64,000 nt of DNA from an uncultured Verrucomicrobiae bacterium. Its GTDB lineage: Bacteria > Verrucomicrobiota > Verrucomicrobiia > Limisphaerales > AAA164-E04. The stretch covers positions 1-64,000 of the forward strand of contig CALSPN010000021.1 of NCBI GenBank assembly GCA_943788245.1, given 5' to 3'. Positions 27,385 to 37,422 of this stretch are shown piece by piece. The translations under genes and the position numbers were made by a program. A model generated the notes under the pieces. That model was not told where the DNA came from. It worked only from the letters and a program-made list of their open reading frames with translations, and made no database searches. How positions within the stretch are numbered: the first letter of the stretch is position 1; the number at the start of each line of letters is the position of its first letter.

Positions 27385-29851
27385 ATGACATATCAAGCAT
27401 CCAACCAAATCAAGCAATTGAAACAATGGCAGCGCTGGACATACCTGCTTCTTCTATTAACCATTTCCCATGGGGCTCATTTCTTGGAAGCTGCAAACTC
27501 GCTGACCTTTGGGCGCACGTTTGAATGTGATTTCAATCCTGGTTCAATGAATAACCTGCCACTTTTTCAATTAGAAAAAGAAAATGCTGAAGGATCACAA
27601 ATCGCAGGGGTGGTTCTGCTTCCAGAATTTTTACCCGGCATTGAAGGGCTTGCGCTGCGGTCTCGGGAACCGGCTGATGGAATGATTTTTGATTTACTTT
27701 CTGACGAGGGTGCAACCCTGCCCCTAGCAAGCGGAAGCATGCGTTTCTGGTTCAAGCCTGATTGGAGTTCAGGGGAAGGTCCCGGTGGTTACGGAACCTT
27801 GATGAGCTTTGGGAAATGGAAAGCGCCTCCGGGTATGAGTGGGTATTGGGGGCTCAGTCTGGATCCCAAAGGCGAACGTATCGCGTTTGGTGCTCAATCA
27901 GAAAATAAGGGGATGACCTTCATTGCGACTTCGGTTTCTTTCAAGAAGGATAATTGGTATGAAATTGTTTTAACATATGATGCCAATGCCACCTGGGTTT
28001 ATATCGATGGTAAGGCACATGGGCCAGGACAAGGTGTCTCGTTCATTCCTCCTGAATCAGCTCTTGAATCGACCGGGTTTGCCCTGGGCAATACGCCAGA
28101 AGGTCATCAACCAGTAAAAGGCTTGATTGATGGGTTTGAAACTTTCAATTACCCACTCAGCCAGGTGGAGCATCAGTTCAAACACTTCGCGGTGAGTGCT
28201 CAGGTCTCCAAGGAACCTCTGAGTATCCGTCTCCAATGGCCATCCTTCAAAGATCGAACCTATGAAGTCAATCGGCGTTTATCGACCCGCGAACTATGGG
28301 AACCTTTGCTCGATGATGTTCAAGGAATTGAACTGGTCGATTCTTCGTCTGATTTGATGGATGATCGAGTTTACGAATATTCAATAGCCCCCAAACAAAC
28401 CCAAGGAGGGATCCGTCAAATTGAAGTCGCAGCATACACACTCCCAAAGCACAACAGGGGTAAATTGCTTTTACTGGTTGATCAGACTCATTGGCGAGCA
28501 CTGGAAACCAATCTGAATCATTTCCTAGAAGATTTGCAGATGGATGGGTGGCAGGTTGTCATGGTGAAGGCTCCCAGACACTCAGATTCCAGATGGTCAC
28601 CTAATGTAAAGCGAATAGCCAAAGTCAAAGCATTGATCCAGGAGCACTTGGGAGCGCCTGTCAAGGGGTTGAAAATGGCTATTCTAATAGGGCATGTAGC
28701 TGTTCCCTATTCTGGTTACGTTGCATTAGATGGGCACACGCTTCGAGGGGATGATCATCGCGGCGCCTGGTCCTGTGATGCCTATTATGGTGATATAGAT
28801 GGAATTTGGCATGATAGTGCGGTGGATCACATCAACAGAACGCATGCTCCCGCGTCGAACATTCCGGGTGATGGTAAGTTTGATGAAAATCAATTGCCGA
28901 CACGGCTCGAAATAGCAATAGGCCGCATTGATTTTGCCAATCTGCCCAGTTTGAACAATGGAGTTTTGCGCAATCGATCGGTAAGAAAATTCCAAGATGG
29001 AGGTTGAGTTGATTCGTCAATATCTCAACAAAAACCATGCATTCAGGTTTGGCTCGCTTCATTTTGAGCCAGAAACACTGATCAAATCCCACTTGCCAGA
29101 CAATATGAGCCGATCCTTCAACCAATCTGCTATCGAAAAACGCTTCCAGATGGTTTGCGCTTGTCCCTGGCGAAATAAGGACAGGTGACGGTTTTCAGGA
29201 TACAGGTCGTAGTTTGTGGGCATTCATGGCTGGCCGCAGTGGGAGTGCCTCTTTTGCAAGTGGTATTCGTCGAACTCGCGATTTCAATCAACCCAATAAA
29301 AACCCCACGCTCTGCTTTCATGATGCTTTATTCTTCATGGCACGGGGATTGGAATGTTTCAGATGCATTCTTGCGCGCCTGTCTAGCTTCACTCGATACC
29401 GGCTTGGCAGCCATGAGTGGTTTAGTTGGTCCCTGGCATCTGCAGAGTCTAGGGCGAGGGGAATGTCTGGGGTTTGGTTATTTGCAGTCAGCTAACCAGA
29501 GCCCTCATAGCGCGACAAGAGCATTAGCTATTCTGGGGGACCCAACTTTAGGTAATTATTTCACTTCCCCTGTGAGTGGTTTAAAAGTGAGCTTGACGGA
29601 ATCGGAAAGGCGTTTGAACTGGAGTCTTCCCGAATTGAAGGAAATTGAGGGAGTTTATGTTTATCGATTGGACCGAGATCAAGACAGATACATGCTGCTA
29701 GATAGGCTCTCAACAGGAACGACCGAATGGTCTCTACCTGAAGATATGCCGCGGCGGCAGCGGTTCATGGTAAGAGTGGCACGATGGATACATAGTTCAA
29801 GTGGCGTTTTTTGCCCATCTAAGCCCGGGCGTGACTGTTGTTGTCGACTAA
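27385..29851 (+). CDS. LamG plus C25 gingipain-like surface protein (frame-disrupted)
   Basis: A signal peptide (YLLLLLTISHGAHFLEA) leads into a LamG/concanavalin-like domain at about 90-280 (FWFKPDWSSGEGPGGYGTLM, YIDGKAHGPGQG) and then a C25-peptidase-like domain with KMAILIGHVAVPYSGY and TRLEIAIGRIDFANLP. The first ORF ends at 29007; continuation is found in ORF 28997-29188 (VELIRQYLNKNHAF), the 29214 frame (LWAFMAGRSGSASFASGI) and ORF 29185-29889 (FMMLYSSWHGDWNVSDAFLRA, ALAILGDPTLGNYF). A final shift near 29805 gives the natural ending SPGVTVVVD at 29851. At least four length errors are needed. The family is a common verrucomicrobial surface protein of unproven proteolytic activity. Confidence 0.72.
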
Positions 29852-29928
29852 ATAGTGCGCAAAGAATACTACGCAATCTATCCCTCTAATCCATTGATTA
29901 AAGGGGATCAGAGTCATATCATTCCCAG

Positions 29929-31468
29929 ATGCCTTCTTTAAGACTTAATGATTATCTGTTCATAACTCTCCTTCTTGGAGGTCTCTCATTATTGGACTTA
30001 GGCGCAGGCAGCGATCGCCCCAATATTCTTTTTGCCATTTCGGATGATCAATCATTTCCTCATGCCTCTGTTTATGGTTCTAGATTTGTTAAAAAACACC
30101 CGCTTTTGATCGTATTGCGAATGAGGGAGTATTGTTTCAGCAGGCATTTTGCGCGGCACCCGGGTGCTCTCCGTCGAGGGCCAGTATTCTGACTGGCAGA
30201 AACATATGGCAAAATCGTGAAGCGGGAACACATGCCTCTAATTTTCCCGCTGATTTGAAAGTTTTTCACCCGTGCATTGGAACAGACAGGGGGGCTACCA
30301 GGTTGGTTATACAGGTAAAGCCTGGGGACCAGGCAATTCTGCGATCACAGGCTGGTCGCAGAACCCCGTTGGTAAAGTATATAATCAACATAAAATGGAT
30401 TCCCCTGCAGGTATTTCTGGAAATGATTACGCCAAAAAATTTCGAGACCTTTCTGAAGGATCAGCAAACATCCACCAAACCTTTCTTTTTTTGGTTTGGA
30501 GCCCATGAACCACATCGAGTTTATAAGGAAGGTGCTGGCGTAAAATCAGGTAAGCGCCTGAATGATGCGGAAGTGCCCACTTTCTTGCCGGATCATCCCT
30601 GTAGTACGCAATGATTTGCTCGATTACGCGGTTGAGATTGAATGGTTTGACTCTCATTTAGGACGCATGATTCGGCTTTTGGAGACTCTGGGGCAACTTG
30701 ACAATACCCTCATTATTGTCACGGCAGACAATGGAATGCCATTCCCCCCGAGCTAAAGCTAACCTCTACGAGTTTGGTATTCATGCGCCCATGGCCGTTC
30801 GATGTGGGGAAATGAGGTGAAAGGAGGGAGATCCATCGACGATCTAGTGAGTTTCATCGATTTGGCCCCAACCTTTCTTGAAGCTGCCGGAATGAAACCC
30901 TGGAAAGAAATAACAGGTAAAAGTTTCTTGGGGCTATTGAAAGGGCAAGGATCCGGAATCACAGATGAGTATCGTCGCTGGATACTTTCCGGTAGAGAAA
31001 GGCATACCCATGCCAGACCGGATAATTTAGGTTATCCCTCCCGTGCCATAAGGACTCACCGATACCCTCTATATCAGAAATTTCAATGCAGAGTTTATGG
31101 CCTGCTGGAGATGAATATCATGATATCGACGGCTGTCCCAGTAAGTTCATTGCTTGTAAACAACAGTAGCAAACCAGGCTTTCAAAAGTATTTTCAAGCT
31201 GCCGTTGGAAAACGGCCGATGGAAGAGTTATTCGATATTCTGCTAGATCCCGGCTGCATGCGTAACCTGGCTTCAAATCCAGGATATGAACAACATCGTA
31301 AACATCTGGCGCACCCTTTTGGAGCGTGAGCTAAAACGCCAGAGAGATCCACGCATTATCGATGGGGGGCAGGTGTTTGACAGTTACCCCAGATACTCAA
31401 GTATGCGCCCTCACCTTGGAGGATTTGCTGAGCGCGGAAAATATAATCCGGCATTTATTCAGAAATAA
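29929..31468 (+). CDS. Exported sulfatase, formylglycine type (heavily frame-disrupted)
   Basis: Successive fragments in all three frames spell one sulfatase of about 500 residues: [21 protein letters not shown] (metal-binding start), [18 protein letters not shown] (the C-S-P-S-R site whose Cys becomes formylglycine), [56 protein letters not shown] and [21 protein letters not shown]. It should hydrolyse a sulfate ester on a polysaccharide in the periplasm after signal-peptide export. At least five frame changes occur (near 30090, 30270, 30430, 30590 and 30755). The density exceeds that in neighbouring genes, so genuine decay cannot be excluded. Confidence 0.75.
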
Positions 31469-32157
31469 TTCGAGGCAATGTGATTGGAGTCAAGAGACGG
31501 GTAACTTTCAAAGCTTGCTTTGATATTTTGCACCACTCTTTCCTCAATGTTTGCAGCATTCAAAATGGCAGAAACCACGCAGATTCTTTGAGCACCCGCC
31601 TGAAGCACCTCGTCCAGATTATCCAAGTTGATGCCACCAATGCAAAACCAAGGGACAGAGACGTTTTTTGATGCCCATCTCACATACTCCAAAGTGACCG
31701 GATTTGCTGTTGGTTTTGTTGGTGTGGCAAAGACTGGACCGATGGCAATATAATCTGCTCCTGCACTGATAGCTTTCCTGGCTTGTTCCGGTGCATGGGT
31801 GCTCAATCCCAATCTAAGATCGGAACCAACGGTGCAAGCTTGCAGATCACGAACGTTCTTGTGCCCTCGCGTCAAAAAAACTCTTCCTGCCCCCTGATGC
31901 AAGAAGGCATCTGGAATCCGGGAGGCGACACACCAAGCTCATCATTAATCACCAAATGTACTCCTGCAGCAGAGGTGATAGGTTGGATTATTAATGCAGC
32001 TTTCAGGATGCTTTCTGAGCTTGCCTCTTTCATTCGGAGTTGGATGATATCCACCCCCGCCATTGCAAAGAGCTTTTGCCAGAGCCTCATAACTGCGACC
32101 TTGCCTGTAAGCTTCATCAATGAAGCCGTAAAGACGACAATCTTCCAGACTTCTCAT
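31459..32157 (-). CDS. thiE: Thiamine-phosphate synthase ThiE (frame-disrupted)
   Basis: ThiE couples the thiazole and pyrimidine moieties of thiamine. Reading 32157 downwards through three frames gives LYGFIDEAYRQGRSYEALAKAL, GVDIIQLRMKEASSESILKAA, VHLVINDELGV, then VGSDLRLGLSTHAPEQARKAISAGADYIAIGPVFATPTKP and CIGGINLDNLDEVLQAGAQRICVVSAIL, which is the whole family in order. The frame shifts near 32050 (GGGG-type run) and near 31920. The gene lies downstream of accC on the same strand, 50 nt away, and may be read through from the accB-accC unit. Its 3' end abuts the convergent sulfatase. Confidence 0.85.
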
Positions 32158-32207
32158 CGAAGTGAACTCATTTTGACTCCATTCATTGAAATCTTACTTA
32201 GCCTTCA

Positions 32208-33594
32208 CTAAGCCTTGACTTCAATCAATTCTCGACCACCACCACCAAGGAGTTGGGCTATGAAATTGGTTGTGTAAACACCACGGCGAAAATCAGGGTC
32301 CTGTAAAATAGCTTGCTGAAATGGGACTGTCGTCTTGATGCCTGAAATCATACATTCAGACAGTGCTCGACTCATCTTGTTCATCGCGTCACGGCGGTCC
32401 TTGCCGTATGCGATCAGTTTTCCGATCATGGAATCGTAATGAGGTGGGATGGTGTAACCGGCATAAACGTGAGAGTCCAATCTGATTCCTCTTCCTCCAG
32501 GGGCATAAAACATGTCTATGCGACCTGGGGATGGACGAAAATCATCAAATGGGTCCTCTGCATTGATCCTGCATTCAACCGCATGTCCGGTCAGCTTAAC
32601 GTCACCCTGTGAAATGCGTAGCGGCTCACCCATGGCAATCAGGATTTGTTGCTGGACGAGATCTATACCAGTGACTTCCTCCGTCACAGGATGTTCTACC
32701 TGGATGCGCTTATTGACCTCCAAAAAATAAAATTTGCCCTTTTCATCGACCACGAACTCAACAGTGCCAGCATTGGTGTATTTGGCTGCCTCTCCAATTT
32801 TTACAGCCGCGCGACTCATCTTTTTTCGAAGATCGCGGAATTGCTTTAGATCAAGGAAAGGGGAAGGTGTTTCCTCGATCAGTTTCTGATTACGACGTTG
32901 AATTGAGCAATCACGTTCGCCGAGATGAATGATTTTTCCTCTGCCATCACCAAGGATCTGATACTCAATATGGCGAGGGTTTTCGATGAATTTTTCTATG
33001 TAAACCCCTGAGTTGCCAAATGCTTTTTCTGCTTCTGCTCTTGCTGTGCGATATCCCTTGAGGAGTGATATATCATTATGAACCACACGCATGCCTTTTC
33101 CTCCCACCACCAGCGACGGCCTTGATGAGCACGGGATAACCTATTTTTTTGACAATTTCCAGAGCTTCCTGTTCGTTGTCAACCAGGCCGTCTGAGCCAG
33201 GCGGTGGTTGAACCCCGGCTTTTTTTGCCAAATTACGACTCACTGCCTTGTCTTCCAATGCGTTCATGGCCTGAGGGGAGGGGCCGATGAAGCGAATGTT
33301 GCAGCTTTCGCAGACTTCTGCAAAGTGAGCGTTCTCAGATAAAAAGCCGTATCCTGGATGGATGGCGTCAACATCCGCTATTTCAGCGGCACTGATGATA
33401 CGATCAATTCGTAGATAGCTCTCATGACTTGGGCTTCGGCCGATGCAAGATGGCTTCGTCAGCCATTTGCACATGCATGGAATTGTGATCAGCCTCGGAA
33501 TACACCGCGACAGATTTATGTTCAGTTCCTTGCAGGCACGGATAATACGAACAGCTATCTCTCCACGATTAGCGACCAGAATCTTTTCAAACAT
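32208..33594 (-). CDS. accC: Acetyl-CoA carboxylase biotin carboxylase subunit (frame-disrupted)
   Basis: AccC carboxylates biotin on AccB in the first step of fatty-acid synthesis. The N-terminal ORF 33076-33594 starts MFEKILVANRGEIAVRIIRAC and contains DAIHPGYGFLSENAHFAEVC; the C-terminal ORF 32208-33110 has EKFIENPRHIEYQILGD, GERDCSIQRRNQKLIEETPS and EVNKRIQVEHPVTEEVTG. The split is near 33100 at the glycine-rich ATP loop. A second, hidden problem is a compensated shift of about 70 nt near 33445-33510: the other frame reads KSVAVYSEADHNSMHVQMAD, the normal family sequence, while the stated frame is nonsense. Three single-base errors explain everything. The usual Q-V-E-H-P site reads N-K-R-I-Q-V-E-H-P. 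Confidence 0.92.
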
Positions 33595-33659
33595 GGGTGG
33601 TTCTTAATGGAATTACCGCTCTACATTCGATAGTTACCCGAAAGTAAAAATTTTTTGTA

Positions 33660-34170
33660 TTATTGAGGGAGGGGTGAAATCAGTTGGGTTTTAACTTTGA
33701 ACAGTGCTTGCCCGAATTCCACCGGTCTGGCGTTCTCCACCAGAAGCTCAGTGATCACGCCACTCTTCTCAGCCTTGATTTCGTTCATAACCTTCATGGC
33801 CTCCACTATGCATACAACGGTGTCCGCGGTGACTCTAGTTCCCACCTCCACATAAGCTGGCGAGTCAGGCGAGGGTGAATCATAAAATGTTCCGATCATT
33901 GGCGAGCAGATATCCAGATCATTGGAAGTTTTTGGTTCGAGGATTCTCGGCCTGAACCTTTGGAGTCGCTGCTTGCGCTGTCGGCTGTGTTGGTGGTAGC
34001 GCATGGGAAACCGAAGGTGAAATCAAGTATGGCCCCTCCTCTGAGGCAGATCCAGTGTTGCCTAGGCCACGTTTCAACTTGATTTTAAACTCTTCCTTCT
34101 CCATTTCGAATTCCGAAATGGAATTCTTCTTCATTAAATCGACTATTGCTTTGATATCCTTTAAATCCAC
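33660..34170 (-). CDS. accB: Biotin carboxyl carrier protein AccB (frame-disrupted)
   Basis: ORF 33919-34170 supplies the N-terminal helix ([24 protein letters not shown]) and a Pro/Ala-rich linker. ORF 33660-34004 supplies the biotinyl domain with [22 protein letters not shown] and the biotinylation site [18 protein letters not shown], in which the lysine of EAMK is modified. The frame changes in the linker near 33930-33950. This is the carrier for AccC, encoded 65 nt downstream, and the accB-accC order is universal. Length after correction is normal at about 168 residues. Confidence 0.92.
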
Positions 34171-34442
34171 GTCGGACTCCTGGTTAAAGTCTCGTCAAAG
34201 ATCGGCCTTTCTTCACAGCTTCATATGAAAAAAGCAGCGACCTAAGATGGTACTGCTCCGATCTACGTTCAAGTGTAGGTCACACACTAAAGTTACTGAT
34301 GGCCTGCGTCAAGTGGAAGCTCGATAATCCCCAGTTTATCTGCATGTTCTGATGAAGGCCCAATCACGACAAAATCGGCCAACAGAAGTTTTCATCTGAT
34401 CGCCGACTCCATTGCTTGGTGAGTGATTGAACTACATTCTTC

Positions 34443-35534
34443 TTACGCAGAGACCTTTGCCCTTTCTTCCGTCTGGCCGACTGGAAAGATCACCGGCGCA
34501 TTCTGCTTGTCCATCATGCGCTTCAAACGGTTCAATGCAATATTCTGCAACTGCCGGATTCTTTCCCGGGTGACTCCAAATTCCTGCCCGACTTCTTCAA
34601 GTGTTCGTTCTTTTTCGCCATCCAGACCAAAACGGTAGCGTAGGATCCTCGACTCCCTTGCGTTTAATTTCGACAGCAGCTGTGTCAGCAAGCCCAGAGA
34701 TGTCTGAAGTTCGAGCTCTCCATATGGGTGGTCTGCATTCTCGTCTGCCACCCTTTCCTCAAGACGGGTGCTATCTTCATCACCCACAGTATCATCCAGA
34801 GAGACTGGGCGCGCGGAAGCCCGCCTCATGAGTGCCACGCGACTTGGAGCGATTCCTAGCTCTCCTGCTATCTCCTCGTCGGATGGTTCTCTCCCCAAAG
34901 CCTCCTGTAGCCGCATGGACACATTACGCAGCTTGGCTATTTTCTCCACCAGATGTATGGGTAAGCCTTATTGTCTTGGACTGATTACTCAAACTCCTCT
35001 TGATAGCCTGTTTGATCCACCACGAACCATAGGTCGAGAATTTAGCTCCTTTTGTGGGATCAAATTTATCCACAGCCTTCATGAGACCAATGTTTCCTTC
35101 GTTGATGAGGTCAAGCAACGGCAGGCCAAATCCTTCGTAATCCCGCGCTATCTTAACCACCAATCTGAGATTTGCCCGTATCATCCTCTCGCGAGCTTGT
35201 TCATCTCCTTGCTTGATGAGACCGGCCAGCTCCGCCTCCTCTTTAACAGTCAGCAGGTTTTCTTCAGCTATCTCCCTCAGGTACAATGCGAATGTACGAC
35301 CTCAAGGGCTGGATATCCGCTGCCTTGGGTTCCAGTGTAGTCTCTCTGCGTGAACAGTCACTTTCGCTTCAGCAGTCGAGCGGGTCTGCCGCATTTTGCC
35401 ACTCACGCTGCGCGCCCGAGTCCTTGGTTCTGGAGCTTTTGCCGCTGCCCTGCTTCAACATTTGCTGAGGGTTTGCACTTGATGAGCGTCTGGCTCTGAT
35501 TTTTGGATGTTTTCTTGCTCGTTGCTAATTTCAT
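34443..35534 (-). CDS. RpoD/RpoS-like sigma-70 factor without region 1.1 (frame-disrupted)
   Basis: Two ORFs (34924-35286 and 34443-34949) encode regions 1.2 to 4 of a sigma-70 factor: [64 protein letters not shown] (region 2, promoter melting and -10 binding), then [27 protein letters not shown] (region 3) and [31 protein letters not shown] (region 4.2, -35 binding). A single extra base near 34965 separates them; deleting it restores [11 protein letters not shown]. An extra T near 35287 hides YIRMYLREI. The likely real start is ATG 35534 ([13 protein letters not shown]) behind GTGAGGATTCT, with further shifts in the low-complexity N-terminus. Confidence 0.85.
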
Positions 35535-35967
35535 AGAATCCTCACTCTCCTTCGATTTTCCGAAACCTGCTATTCTAGGATGACTTCGGTCGGCCTATTT
35601 GTGTTTCATCTCTTTTTAAGCCGGGCCTGCCCAGCTTCCACAATCCTCAGTTTACAACCCCTTCACACCTTCAACATCTACTCAAGGTGAAGGAAATGTC
35701 CAGTAAAAAAGTAGACAAAAGTCGAACACAAAAGCCACTGAAGACATTTCGAAATGTCTATACATTTTGTTTAGGTAAATATCTGTCTTGTTGACTGACC
35801 TCAACAGCGCCATGAAAACAACTCGATTCTTTCGTCTTAAATGGTTGTGCAGGGAATTCAATAATACAGCTTGGCTCACGCCAGTATTCAGTCCTGAATA
35901 ATCAGGGTATTTGATTTTCTCAATGCTGGATTCTACGGGGCTTTTGAGTTTCAATGCCCTCCTACGT
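35535..35967. promoter_or_regulatory. Divergent regulatory region with 18-bp palindrome
   Basis: This 430-nt region separates the sigma factor (minus) from a LarA-like gene (plus). It contains a perfect 18-bp palindrome, AGACATTTCGAAATGTCT, at 35742-35759 and a nearby half-site copy GGAAATGTCC around 35690. The symmetry is that expected of a dimeric repressor operator. The 90-codon minus ORF 35682-35954 has no protein-like character and is not taken as a gene. Confidence 0.45.
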
Positions 35968-37237
35968 ATGAATATTGACTTAGCTTATGGAGAGGGAAAG
36001 CTTCCGCTGGAATTGCCTGAAGATCGCACGACGGTGATCGAGCCTCGTTTCTCCGAAGGGATCGCAGATGAAAAAGCTTCGGTATTGAATGCCCTGGATC
36101 ATCCGATAGGCAGACGCCTCACTCGCAGAGAATCTGCGTCCAGAAGACAAGGTTTGCATCCTTTTCACGGACCTTACCCGAGCCACGCCAAACGAACGCA
36201 TCATTCCATGGTTGCTCGAATATCTGGGGGACCATCCAAGGGAGAACATTACACTGCTGAACCAATTGGGAACGCATCGACCGAATACCAGAGATGAGTT
36301 GATTAAAATGCTCACACCAGAGGTGGTTGACGGGTATCGAGTCATTAATCATAATTGCGAGGATCCATCTCAGTTGATGCAACTAGGGCAGACAAGTTCG
36401 GGTGTGCCTGCATTACTCAACAAACATGCGGTTGAGGCCGATCTCCGGATCGTAACCGGATTCATCGAACCGCATTTCTTTGCAGGATTCAGTGGTGGCC
36501 CCAAGGGAATAATGCCGGGGGTGGCTGGGCTCGAGACCGTGATGAGTAACCATGGTGTAACTCATATAGGAGATCAAAGAGCGACCTTTGGTAACACGGA
36601 TGGTAACCCGCTTTGGGAAGAGTTGCGTGACATAGCGCTCAGAGCCGGGCCTAGTTTCCTTTTGAATGTGACACTCAATCATGATCGCGACATTACAGCT
36701 GTTTTTGCGGGTGATTTAATCGAAGCGCACCGTGCGGGATGCGCGCAGGTTAAAGCAACCGCCATGCAAGCTGTCGATGGGCTGTTTGACATCGTTGTGA
36801 CCACAAACAGTGGTTATCCTCTGGATTTGAATCTGTATCAGGGAGTCAAAGGGATGAGTGCTGGCGCACGTATCCTCAAAGATGGCGGATTACTGATCCT
36901 TGCATGTGAGTGTCGAGAAGGTGTACCTTTTCAAAGTCCGCTGGACAAATTGCTTCGAAGTGCCAGCAGTCCTGCTGAAATTTTGACCATGCTCAGCACA
37001 CCCGGATTTGTGCGTCCTGAGCAATGGCAGGCTCAAATTCAGGCTCTGATCCAAGCACGTGCAGAGGTAAGGGTGTATAGTTCACTGGACGATTCCACAC
37101 TCGCTGCCGCTCATCTGCAGTCTTGCGATGATATACAGCAAACAGTCATCAATCGACTTGCTGAGCTGGGCAGCGAGGCTCGTGTTGCTGTTTTGCCGCA
37201 AGGCCCCCTGACGATTCCCTACCTCTGCGAGCAATAA
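35968..37237 (+). CDS. LarA-like nickel-dependent lactate racemase family protein (second copy, one frameshift)
   Basis: The N-terminus is in ORF 35911-36297 from ATG 35968 (MNIDLAYGEGKLPLELPED); the body is ORF 36212-37237. Between them the third frame reads SLAENLRPEDKVCILFTDLTRATPNERIIPWLLEYLG, so one indel near 36105-36112 splits the gene. LarA signatures are GTHRPNTRDELIKML, TGFIEPHFFAGFSGGPKGIMPG (metal-ligand and lysine region) and GYPLDLNLYQGVKGMSAG. It is closer to canonical LarA than the copy at 23069 and should act on a 2-hydroxy acid with a nickel-pincer cofactor. Substrate is unknown; it lies divergent from the sigma factor. Confidence 0.82.
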
Positions 37238-37305
37238 ATATTTTTTCAGTAACTTACTCACAATGAAACTGAGTCTGGGTTATCCCTCATTCAACATACC
37301 TCAGA

Positions 37306-37351
37306 ATCATGATCAATAGTTTTGATGCTCATCACAACTATTGATCATGAT
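37306..37351. repeat. Perfect 16-bp inverted repeat with extended hairpin
   Basis: ATCATGATCAATAGTT pairs perfectly with AACTATTGATCATGAT, and after one mismatch the stem continues with TGATG/CATCA around a 2-nt loop, for 21 pairs in all. It lies between the LarA-like and PQQ genes, 69 nt after the former. No T-tract follows, so a plain intrinsic terminator is unlikely; a regulatory hairpin or operator is possible. Confidence 0.6.
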
Positions 37352-37422
37352 GGAAGGTGCCATCGGTAATCCGGTCCTCCCTTCTTTGTTGCCAGTGATG
37401 TCTCAGCAGGTAGGATTCCTTC

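Noticed and set aside
33076-33110. Programmed frameshift as an explanation for the split accC
   Set aside because: Several neighbouring genes are broken in similar homopolymer fashion, and accC is not known to use programmed frameshifting.
34293-34390. Minus-strand reading LLLADFVVIGPSSEHADK up to a stop, between the sigma factor and accB
   Set aside because: It looks like the end of a protein, but it is too short, has no start in frame and no family was recognised.
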